Shown here: positions 1 to 5,836 of the stretch, in pieces
How the letters are laid out: every line of letters starts with the position of its first letter
Numbering within the stretch: position 1 is the first letter of the stretch
Position numbers and translations under genes: made by a program
NCBI GenBank assembly: GCA_021767985.1
Contig: JAASSH010000017.1
Location: 1-11,077, forward strand
From: Gammaproteobacteria bacterium
GTDB taxonomy: Bacteria > Pseudomonadota > Gammaproteobacteria > GCA-001735895
Reading direction: 5' to 3'
Length of the DNA: 11,077 nucleotides
Notes under the pieces: generated by a model
What the model was told of the DNA's origin: nothing
The model's database searches: none
The model's input: the letters and a program-made list of their open reading frames with translations, nothing else

Positions 1-297
1 ACTGAACTGCACCATGATTTCGCGCACCGTGATGAACTCCTGCAACGCGGTAGTCTGAAACATGATGCCGGCTTCGTTGCGAAACTGCGATCCCAGCGCC
101 GCCCCCTGGTAGAGAATAGTTCCGGCATCCGGCATCTTGATACCCTCCATCATTTCGATGGTCGTGGTCTTGCCGGCGCCGTTGGGCCCGAGCAGGCCGA
201 AACAGCCGCCCTGCCGGATCTCGAAGCTGACGTCGTCGACCGCGGTTAGCGAGCCGAAGCGCTTGACCAGGTTTGATACTTGCAGGATGACGGGCAT
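1..297 (-). CDS. ABC-2-type transporter ATP-binding protein, N-terminal part (runs off left edge)
   Basis: This is the nucleotide-binding subunit of an ABC transporter, which hydrolyses ATP on the cytoplasmic side to drive a membrane partner encoded outside the window. The 99 visible codons read MPVILQVSNLVKRFGSLTAV and onward. They hold an A-loop region, a Walker A motif GPNGAGKTT at about residues 38-46, the EMMEG segment typical of DrrA/CcmA/NatA-like exporters, and a Q-loop MFQTTAL at about residues 80-86. Signature motif, Walker B and H-loop would lie beyond position 1. The ATG at 297-295 fits the family N-terminus; a TATACT -10-like element at 327-322 would give a leader of only about 18 nt. 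The substrate cannot be told. The gene is divergent from the GCS2/M14 pair. ABC assignment is very secure; the ABC-2 subfamily is inferred. Confidence 0.93.
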   Translation of the reverse strand, partial: MPVILQVSNLVKRFGSLTAVDDVSFEIRQGGCFGLLGPNGAGKTTTIEMMEGIKMPDAGTILYQGAALGSQFRNEAGIMFQTTALQEFITVREIMVQFS

Positions 298-321
298 GGC
301 GATCTCGAACAGGGTGCGCAA

Positions 322-327
322 AGTATA
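322..327 (-). promoter_or_regulatory. Possible -10 element of the ABC ATPase gene
   Basis: On the minus strand TATACT (5 of 6 matches to TATAAT) lies about 25 nt upstream of the ATG at 297. No good -35 hexamer is seen 16-18 nt further upstream, so this is a weak call based on position and the local AT-rich sequence. Confidence 0.3.
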
Positions 328-375
328 AACAGCCTGCCGGGTTAAAACTACCATGCCCGGCGCGCACTCGTAAGA

Positions 376-409
376 ACCGGTCATTCCTGCATCGGGAATG
401 ATACCCGGT
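376..409. repeat. Bulged inverted repeat in the divergent promoter region
   Basis: ACCGG (376-380) followed by TCATTCC (381-387) is complementary to GGAATGA (395-401) and CCGGT (405-409). This gives 12 paired positions, a 7-nt loop and a 3-nt bulge (402-404). It lies between the divergent ABC ATPase and GCS2 genes and has no T-tract, so an operator or a leader hairpin is more likely than a terminator. A second, smaller inverted repeat, GCCGGG (336-341) with CCCGGC (356-361), lies next to it. No regulator can be named. Confidence 0.4.
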
Positions 410-474
410 ATGCCCTGCATCGAGCATTGCCACCTTGCCCTTGATGGAGGTAGGCAACTCCCCGACATCTATCT

Positions 475-480
475 TATACT
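475..480 (+). promoter_or_regulatory. Possible -10 element directly before the GCS2 gene
   Basis: TATACT matches 5 of 6 bases of the sigma-70 -10 consensus and ends 8 nt before ATG 489. Used as a promoter, it would give a leaderless or nearly leaderless mRNA from that start. No convincing -35 sits 16-18 nt upstream, so support is weak. If translation instead begins at 435 or 444, this element would lie inside the gene. Confidence 0.22.
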
Positions 481-488
481 CGGGCGTT

Positions 489-1913
489 ATGGGCGAAGAA
501 ATCCAGAAAGAGCATTTCGAACAGGCCGACTACGACCGCTTCCAGCGGCGGCTGGAGCAGGAAACCGAAGTGGTGCGCGCGCTGTTTGCCGACAAAGCTT
601 TCGACAACGAGAGTCGCGTGCTCGGTTACGAACTCGAGCTCTGTCTCGCCGACGGCAGCGGCAATCCAAGCAAGAATAATATCGACATCATCGATGCCAC
701 CGCGAACCCGCTATTCACCTCCGAGCTCGCCAGGTTCAACATGGAGATCAACGGCAACCCCTTCCCATACAGGGGCGACATTTTTAACCGCGTCGAGGCC
801 GACCTGAATGACCTGTTTCAGCAGGCGGACGAGGCCGCGCGGAGTTTCGACACTCGCATCGGCATGTTCGGCGTGTTCCCCAGCGTGACGCAGGAGCACC
901 TTAATCCCGACGGCTACATGACCGAGCTGCATCGCTACAACCAGCTCAACCGACAATTGCTCAGCATGCGCGGCAAGCCGATCCACCTCCTGCTGGACGG
1001 TGACGAGCAGCTCGAGGTCGAAAAACACGATGTCATGCTCGAGGCACTCGCGACGTCGCTGCAGATCCACCTGCAGGTACCCTTCGATGAAATCGTGCCG
1101 ACCTACCACGCCGGGCTCTGGTCGAGCATGCTAATTCTGGGCGCGACCGCCAACTCGCCGCTGGTGCTCGGCAAATGCTGCTGGCAGGAATCTCGCATCG
1201 GCATCTTCAAACAGGCAGTCGACACCCGCAGCGCGCAGGAGATCGAGGATCACATCATCCCGCGCGTGCACCTCGGCAAACGCTATATCGACTCGCTGCT
1301 CGACCTGTTCGAAGACAATTTTTACTACAGCCCGATCCTGCCCGAGGTTATCGATCGCCCGCTCGAGGATCTGCATCACCTGGCGCTGCACAACGGCACC
1401 ATCTGGCGCTGGGTGCGCCCGATCATAGCGCGCAACAAGGATGACTCTTATCACCTGCGCCTGGAATTACGCGTGGTGCCGTCAGGGCCAACCCTGGTCG
1501 ACACCCTGGCCAACATCGTCTTTTATGTCGGCCTGACCGAGGGCCTGAAGTCCCTCGGCGATATCCTGACACGGGTTCCCTACGAAACCCTCGAAACCGA
1601 CTTTTACCGCGCCGCGCGCGAGGGCCTTGGTGCCAGCGTGCACTGGCCCGACGGGCAGGAATTGCCGTTGAAACAACTGTTGCTCGAACAGGCGCTGCCG
1701 CTGGCGCGCGCAAATCTGAAGCAGGCGGGCATCGAAGACACTGATCGCTGGCTCGACATCATCGAGGCCCGCGTCAGGCGAGAGGCTACCGGCGCGCACT
1801 GGATCAGCAGTCATTGGAAGCGCTTCGGGGACAGCGCGCGACTGGTGCGCGAATACATCGACCAGGCGCAAACCAACCAGCCGGTCCACCTGTGGCAGGA
1901 CCCCGGCGCATGA
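489..1913 (+). CDS. GCS2-family glutamate-cysteine-ligase-like carboxylate-amine ligase
   Basis: Members of the GCS2 superfamily use ATP to join a carboxylate, usually glutamate, to an amine; the true substrates of most bacterial relatives are unknown. The protein (474 aa from this start) shows GYELELCL at about residues 46-53 and FNMEINGNP at about 83-91, the acidic metal/ATP-binding strands of the fold. It then has the ATANSPLVLG segment typical of the family, and LRLELRVVPSGPTLVD, matching the conserved R/E-rich strand and following helix. No signal peptide is seen, so it should be cytosolic. The frame stays open back to a TTG at 435 and an ATG at 444. I chose ATG 489 because the encoded MGEEI start is, from memory, how relatives begin; no strong ribosome site supports any choice. 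It overlaps the next gene by ATGA, indicating translational coupling. Family confident; cysteine as substrate is not implied. Confidence 0.88.
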   Translation: MGEEIQKEHFEQADYDRFQRRLEQETEVVRALFADKAFDNESRVLGYELELCLADGSGNPSKNNIDIIDATANPLFTSELARFNMEINGNPFPYRGDIFNRVEADLNDLFQQADEAARSFDTRIGMFGVFPSVTQEHLNPDGYMTELHRYNQLNRQLLSMRGKPIHLLLDGDEQLEVEKHDVMLEALATSLQIHLQVPFDEIVPTYHAGLWSSMLILGATANSPLVLGKCCWQESRIGIFKQAVDTRSAQEIEDHIIPRVHLGKRYIDSLLDLFEDNFYYSPILPEVIDRPLEDLHHLALHNGTIWRWVRPIIARNKDDSYHLRLELRVVPSGPTLVDTLANIVFYVGLTEGLKSLGDILTRVPYETLETDFYRAAREGLGASVHWPDGQELPLKQLLLEQALPLARANLKQAGIEDTDRWLDIIEARVRREATGAHWISSHWKRFGDSARLVREYIDQAQTNQPVHLWQDPGA

Positions 1914-2929
1914 TCGAAAAATTTGACCGGCTGCACGGTCTGCCCGACGGATTTTTCGACATTACCACGGCAAATATCCGCAGCCTGTTTCCTAATCCAA
2001 CCCTGATCCAGCTCGACGGCAGGGACCCCAGGTTCCTGTTCGTATCCATCCTGCTGCACGGCAACGAGTACACCGGCCTCAAGGTCATGCAAAAGATCCT
2101 GGCGGACCACGCCCACGACCTGCCGCGCTCGATCCTGCTGTTTATTGGCAACGTACACGCCGCCGAAGCCAACCGACGCCTGTTACCGGGCCAGGTCGAC
2201 TACAACCGCTGCTGGCCCGGGCACGACCTGGAACCGAGCCCGACCTCGGGCATGATGCAGCGCGTGATCGAAATTGCCCACGGCCTGCCGCTGTTCGCGG
2301 CCATCGATATCCATAACAACACCGGCAAAAATCCGCACTACGCCTGCATTACCGATCCCACGATGGAAAACCAGAACCTGGCGGCGCGCTTCAACCGCGT
2401 TGGAATGGTGTTCAACCACCACGGCGTCTGCACCATGGCCTTTAACGGGATCTGCCCTGCGGCGACGCTGGAATGCGGTTTGCCGGGAGACCCGAAAGGA
2501 ATCGAGCACGCCTGCCGCTTCATGGAGGACATGCTGACGCTCGACGAGCTGCCGCACAAGCAGCCGACGCGGCACGCGCTGCACCTGGTCGAATCACACC
2601 TGACCCTGAACATACCCGAGGATGTCAGCTTCGAGTTCGATCCGGGCGCCGACGCGGACCTGCGATTCGAGCCCGATTTCGAGGAACGCAACTTCACGCT
2701 GTTCGATCCGCAGCAGGTATTCGGTTATACCCGGATCGCGCGCCCGATTTCGATTACGGACACCAACGGTCACGACGTCACCGATGACATCATGCGAGTA
2801 GAGGAAGGCAAGATTTACCTGAACAACACCATGATGCCGGCGATGATCACACAGGATAAGCTGGTCGTGCGACAGGACTGCCTGTGCCACCTGCTTCAGG
2901 ATTACCTGCATCACGAGGTCGAGTTCTAG
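1910..2929 (+). CDS. M14-family zinc hydrolase, succinylglutamate desuccinylase/aspartoacylase-like
   Basis: This is a 339-aa zinc-dependent amide hydrolase of the M14/AstE-aspartoacylase group, which removes acyl or aminoacyl groups from small molecules or C-termini. Visible signatures are HGNE (H50, E53) and H135 in DIHNN as the three zinc ligands, N99-R100 in DYNRCW for binding a substrate carboxylate, and E188 in ATLECG as the likely catalytic base. About 130 further residues form a C-terminal beta-rich domain, as in aspartoacylases. There is no signal peptide, so it should be cytosolic. The start ATG overlaps the ligase stop (ATGA), so the two are coupled and probably share a metabolite: one forms and the other cleaves an amide. 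A nearby ORF frame extends back into the ligase gene but the overlap start is the natural one. The genuine AstE role in arginine catabolism is unlikely, since no ast genes are nearby. The fold is confident; the substrate is unknown. Confidence 0.88.
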   Translation: MIEKFDRLHGLPDGFFDITTANIRSLFPNPTLIQLDGRDPRFLFVSILLHGNEYTGLKVMQKILADHAHDLPRSILLFIGNVHAAEANRRLLPGQVDYNRCWPGHDLEPSPTSGMMQRVIEIAHGLPLFAAIDIHNNTGKNPHYACITDPTMENQNLAARFNRVGMVFNHHGVCTMAFNGICPAATLECGLPGDPKGIEHACRFMEDMLTLDELPHKQPTRHALHLVESHLTLNIPEDVSFEFDPGADADLRFEPDFEERNFTLFDPQQVFGYTRIARPISITDTNGHDVTDDIMRVEEGKIYLNNTMMPAMITQDKLVVRQDCLCHLLQDYLHHEVEF

Positions 2930-2934
2930 CTCCC

Positions 2935-2960
2935 CCCGGGGTTTCCGAAGAAAAACCGGG
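2935..2960. terminator. Hairpin between convergent genes (possible terminator or 3' stabiliser)
   Basis: Arms 2935-2944 (CCCGGGGTTT) and 2951-2960 (AAAAACCGGG) pair with one two-base internal mismatch around a short loop. Read on the minus strand the loop is a C-TTCG-G tetraloop, which is unusually stable in RNA. It lies directly after the stop codons of the convergent genes on both strands. Neither side has a clear T-tract, so intrinsic termination is uncertain. Confidence 0.45.
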
Positions 2961-3212
2961 CTAGATGTCAGGATTCTCGATTGTACCCGGCCCCTTGAAT
3001 ATCGGATGAAGCTGGGTGCAGGTAAGCCGACCCTCCGAAAAACAGTGTTTCGGGATGTTTGTATAAATGGGTCGCCCGTCGCCAGTCACATGAGGAATGA
3101 ATGTTAACGGAGCTTCGTGAGGCGGCCCCTCGTAAGGATGCGCGGCCGCGCTGAACGCTATAAACAGTCCGATGATGAGCAATACGATAACCAGGATGAT
3201 GTGCCGTTTCAT
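2961..3212 (-). CDS. Small secreted protein of unknown function
   Basis: The gene encodes 83 aa. Residues 1-24 form a classic signal peptide: MKRH, then about 16 hydrophobic residues, ending AFSAAA with probable cleavage before H25. The mature part of about 59 residues is rich in Pro and Gly. It has GDGRPIYTNIP at about 44-54 and two cysteines (C57, C65) spaced to allow one disulfide, suggesting an oxidising periplasmic or extracellular location. The GDGRPIYTN stretch recalls the short DUF4124-like periplasmic modules, but this resemblance is faint and I do not assign a family. ATG 3212 has no strong ribosome site; AT-rich DNA upstream (TAGAAT at about 3242-3247 on the minus strand) could be a -10. 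It faces the M14 gene. The signal peptide makes it likely to be real. Confidence 0.65.
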   Translation of the reverse strand: MKRHIILVIVLLIIGLFIAFSAAAHPYEGPPHEAPLTFIPHVTGDGRPIYTNIPKHCFSEGRLTCTQLHPIFKGPGTIENPDI

Positions 3213-3622
3213 AAATTACTCGTTAATAGCTACGACGGGATCATTCTACGCCAATTGCGAAAAAATAAAATTCACGCCGGGATAAAAAACGAATCCGCGC
3301 GATCGGAAACAGCTCTCCATAAATTCAGTGGCTGTAGCACTGAGTCTAGTCAATCTGAATCGTTTACCCACGCCATTTGGCAAACTAATTCAGATCACCA
3401 CTGGAGCGGATGTATTCCGGCGCCTCCTGTCGCGGACCGGTAACTTTTTCTTTCCAGAAATGCCCGCGTTAACGGTATCCCCGGCGCACTCGGGCATTAA
3501 TTACCTCGATTGGCGATATCGATAATTCTTGCTCCCTATTTTCCGCTTGAATAAGTAAACTTTTCTTACCAGATACCTAACCGCTGGTTTGTCCGAGTGA
3601 ATGTGCTTACCGGGAGGCAAAC
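3213..3622. other. Non-coding stretch of about 410 bases
   Basis: I see no convincing gene here. It is AT-richer than the flanking genes and carries one hairpin-forming inverted repeat, AATGCCCG (3459-3466) with CGGGCATT (3491-3498) around a 24-nt loop that itself contains the palindrome CGTTAACG. A 65-codon plus-strand frame at 3328-3525 starts with GTG, lacks a ribosome site and resembles no family I know. The stretch may be a decayed gene remnant or spacer DNA. Confidence 0.5.
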
Positions 3623-3979
3623 TCAAAACAGGCTACGGCTTGAAATGGCAGCTGCGATTGCACAAGTTAATGTAATCAACCACCACCAAAAACCTCCGCT
3701 GATGATCTTAATTGCATCTTCACGATTATCGGCCTCGATAACTTTAGACCGCAGCGATTCAGTGTTTCTAACCAGGTAAAAACGGAATATGTAACTGGCT
3801 GCAATAATACCAATTGCAATTGACGAAAGTATCAGGGAATCAGGCGATCTCTTCTCGTCGATAAGAAAAATAACACCGGCCAGGATTAGTGGAAACAAAA
3901 ACAAGATTACCCAAATGCCGTAAGCGCTGACGGCCGATAACTTTAAAAATACTCTTCCCAGGTGTTGTTTATCTTCCAC
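3623..3979 (-). CDS. Small integral membrane protein of unknown function
   Basis: The product is 118 aa with three predicted membrane segments at about residues 20-40, 48-66 and 95-113. Between the second and third is a charged loop (RNTESLRSKVIEADNREDAIK). The third segment starts with a WWW run at about 98-100. I do not recognise the family. The frame contains no ATG after the start; GTG at 3979 is the only reasonable start and an in-frame TAG lies a few codons upstream, so the N-terminus is well bounded though the ribosome site is poor. Codon use is more AT-rich than in neighbouring housekeeping genes. A second small membrane gene lies 94 nt upstream on the same strand, so the two could be co-transcribed. 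The continuous hydrophobic pattern favours a real gene. Confidence 0.55.
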   Translation of the reverse strand: MEDKQHLGRVFLKLSAVSAYGIWVILFLFPLILAGVIFLIDEKRSPDSLILSSIAIGIIAASYIFRFYLVRNTESLRSKVIEADNREDAIKIISGGFWWWLITLTCAIAAAISSRSLF

Positions 3980-4073
3980 TTTCGGTATGGTCTTCTAGCG
4001 GCTTGAAGCTGCGGTGAGGCGAGCGTTTGTTCAGCGAGATGAGTTTGTTTTGTGAGAATAGGAATTTCAGGAT

Positions 4074-4343
4074 CTAGCCCCCTGCGTCGAACGGAATAAA
4101 AAGGTCGAATAGATAGAATGATATCGCGAGAGCCAGTACGAACGATAAAAAAGACATCGCAACGTCCCACCTGTGATCAGGGTTACTGAATTGCCATGGC
4201 GTACCCAGACGAATTACAAATTTTCGCGCCTTAAGTTTTTTGCTGATTGCCTGAAACAATGGCAGGCAGATACCGAAGTAAACCAGGGCAAACATGGCAA
4301 TGAGTAGTAGAAACTGAATTCTAAGCCTCCATTGACAAGCCAC
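4074..4343 (-). CDS. Small two-segment membrane protein of unknown function
   Basis: The product is 89 aa with hydrophobic segments at about residues 9-30 and 61-82, separated by a basic loop (SKKLKARKFVIR) that should face the cytoplasm. I do not recognise a family. The start is uncertain. GTG 4343 gives the full frame and lies just downstream of a perfect TATAAT, implying an almost leaderless mRNA. A GGAGG inside the frame would place initiation a few codons later, but only at a rare ATT; the next ATG is at codon 17, within the first membrane segment. It precedes the 118-aa membrane protein on the same strand. Composition is AT-rich. It could be a young, acquired or decaying gene. Confidence 0.5.
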   Translation of the reverse strand: MACQWRLRIQFLLLIAMFALVYFGICLPLFQAISKKLKARKFVIRLGTPWQFSNPDHRWDVAMSFLSFVLALAISFYLFDLFIPFDAGG

Positions 4344-4354
4344 ACAAAAGCTAA

Positions 4355-4360
4355 ATTATA
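4355..4360 (-). promoter_or_regulatory. Perfect -10 hexamer TATAAT upstream of the small membrane gene
   Basis: The minus strand reads TATAAT at 4360-4355 in an AT-rich context, predicting a transcription start near 4348 and a leader of only about 5 nt before GTG 4343. The -35 region at 16-18 nt spacing is poor (GATAAT or similar). It probably serves the two small membrane genes at 4343-3623. Confidence 0.45.
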
Positions 4361-4502
4361 AGGTTTTTTTCCGATTAATTATCATCGTGCGAATACCGGG
4401 CGTCCGAAAATCGTAACAGAACGGAGCTCAGCGCACGATCTTCAGCGTTTCCCCTGGAGAAATTCGGCTGCAAAATATCGAAAACCAGATCCCTGCAACC
4501 GA

Positions 4503-4518
4503 TGGCAAAGCATTGCCA
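4503..4518. repeat. Short hairpin downstream of sixA
   Basis: TGGCAA (4503-4508) and TTGCCA (4513-4518) form a 6-bp stem with a 4-nt loop, 33 nt past the sixA stop on the minus strand. It has no T-tract after it on either strand, so it is at best a weak transcript-end structure. The rest of 4344-4550 shows no gene. Confidence 0.25.
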
Positions 4519-4550
4519 AATTGACCTATAGATATCTTACCGCTGGCCAG

Positions 4551-5015
4551 TTAACCCAGTAACTCCGGCCTTACCATCCAGTTGATCTGCCAGTTCCCTG
4601 TTTCGGCTAATTCCAGGCAAACGACACTCCCCGGTTGATAGGTGACGAGCATATGGTTGTCGTCGCCGATAACCAGCTGCGATACCAGTCTTGCCATAAA
4701 CGGCAGATGACCGACCACCAGAGTATCCCCGCCCCCGCTGGCAGATTGGAAGTCAAACGCGCCCGGACTATCGTTTGGATTAATCAGATCGCTGGTCTCC
4801 AGTTGCAGCATGGGCGCGATCTCCGCGGCCAGTATCTCGGCTGTTTGTTTAGCGCGCAGCTTACCGCTGTGGATCGCCCGCTTCACCTCCACCCCGGCAT
4901 GTTTGAGCGCCGTGGCAACCCGCTGTACATCCTGTATGCCCTGCCCGGTTAGCGGGCGCTCCGGATCAACCTCTTTGGCCACCGCCTCGCCGTGTTGTAC
5001 CAGGTAAATCTTCAT
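4551..5015 (-). CDS. sixA: SixA-like phosphohistidine phosphatase (histidine phosphatase superfamily)
   Basis: SixA-type enzymes remove phosphate from phosphohistidine on partner proteins such as HPt domains or PTS components, through a phosphohistidine intermediate. The 154-aa protein starts MKIYLVQHGEA, with H8 as the nucleophile. It has HSGKLRAKQTA (residues 49-59, R54 binding phosphate) and VVGHLPFM with the second catalytic histidine H103. The length is typical of the short SixA branch and no signal peptide is seen, so it is cytosolic. The usual RHG motif reads QHG here, a variant I recall in other short SixA-like proteins. ATG 5015 is chosen over TTG 5039 because AAGGTG lies 6 nt upstream of it and the family begins with MK-hydrophobic residues. 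It follows the CYTH-like gene by 130 nt on the same strand and may share its transcript. The partner is unknown. Confidence 0.87.
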   Translation of the reverse strand: MKIYLVQHGEAVAKEVDPERPLTGQGIQDVQRVATALKHAGVEVKRAIHSGKLRAKQTAEILAAEIAPMLQLETSDLINPNDSPGAFDFQSASGGGDTLVVGHLPFMARLVSQLVIGDDNHMLVTYQPGSVVCLELAETGNWQINWMVRPELLG

Positions 5016-5145
5016 ATGCGTCACCTTAGCCCGTTTCAAAAATTTTCAGAATGGCGACCGTCCGACCGCCACTCTTGTCCTGCACCCAAACGCATCGCAG
5101 CAACACTGCCAGGCCTTTTGTCGCGATGAAACATATCGCCTGAAA

Positions 5146-5829
5146 TCAGACCCCGACAACGGTATCCAACCACGAGGGATAAGACTTCGAATGCGCAGCG
5201 ACAAGATCAATACCGGTCAGATCATCAAGAAAAGCCCCGACAACCTCGGTGAATGCGCCGCTCATCGCGGAGTCATCGGGAAACGCTTCGACCGCGAGCG
5301 AGCAATACGCATTGCCCTCGATTTGCAGATCCGTCAGTTCGATCCCGAGACCGCGATCAATCCGGGCGGTCGATCCAACCTCTTCCGGCTGACCGGTAAT
5401 GGTACTGATACGAATCTTGCGTAACGCGCGAACCTTTTTCACCGCAATCGTCCGCAAATCCTGCTCGTGTCCGGTCAAGAACAGGTTTTTATAAGCCGCC
5501 GGCATATTCGGATAGGACCACTTAATCCAGCGTTCGACGTTACCCTGGTGTCGTCCACCAAAAATCTGGGTTCCGAGTGCAGCCACACGACCCTTGATTT
5601 GCAGTTCGCCCTCGCGCCACTTGATTCCCATATCGATGCTGCCGGGCATGATCAGGTAGATGTCGGGTTGATCGTCGAGCCGCCCTTGCCAAATCGGTGG
5701 GCCGACATCAGGATTTCTCGCGAAGGGCACCACCATCTCGAACCAGCGCCTTAACGGCTCATGTTGATCGGAGGTTCCATCGAAAAACCATCGAACCTCG
5801 TGACTGGAAAACGGAATAGTTTTCTCCAT
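5146..5829 (-). CDS. Conserved hypothetical protein, CYTH-like fold suspected
   Basis: The product is 227 aa, cytosolic by absence of signal or membrane segments. I do not recognise it securely. Its strand pattern resembles CYTH/triphosphate-tunnel proteins: HEVRW near the N-terminus (10-14), GIKWREGELQIKGR (68-81), RTIAVKKVRALRKIRI (126-141) and a closing YCSLAVEAF (175-183). These carry the alternating charged residues expected of a tunnel that binds triphosphates. The canonical ExExK motif is not present (HEVRW is the closest), so the catalytic class is open: triphosphatase, adenylate cyclase of class IV, or binding only. It begins 7 nt after the stop of the antiporter gene, so the two are in one operon, likely with sixA after it. 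The gene is certainly real by position and composition; the family call is an inference. Confidence 0.6.
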   Translation of the reverse strand: MEKTIPFSSHEVRWFFDGTSDQHEPLRRWFEMVVPFARNPDVGPPIWQGRLDDQPDIYLIMPGSIDMGIKWREGELQIKGRVAALGTQIFGGRHQGNVERWIKWSYPNMPAAYKNLFLTGHEQDLRTIAVKKVRALRKIRISTITGQPEEVGSTARIDRGLGIELTDLQIEGNAYCSLAVEAFPDDSAMSGAFTEVVGAFLDDLTGIDLVAAHSKSYPSWLDTVVGV

Positions 5830-5836
5830 CGGAATC

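Noticed and set aside
3459..3498. Inverted repeat as a terminator or small RNA
   Set aside because: The 24-nt loop and absence of a T-tract do not fit a terminator, and no promoter supports an RNA gene.
3328..3525. 65-codon plus-strand frame starting at GTG
   Set aside because: No ribosome site, no recognisable domain, and it crosses a hairpin in a non-coding-looking stretch.
3980..4073. Possible integron attC-like element near the small membrane genes
   Set aside because: GTTTGTT resembles a core site only loosely and no paired core sites or integrase are present.
3943..4170. 75-codon minus-strand frame between the two small membrane genes
   Set aside because: It overlaps both membrane frames, and its product is low-complexity and charged without a coherent pattern; it looks like a shadow frame.
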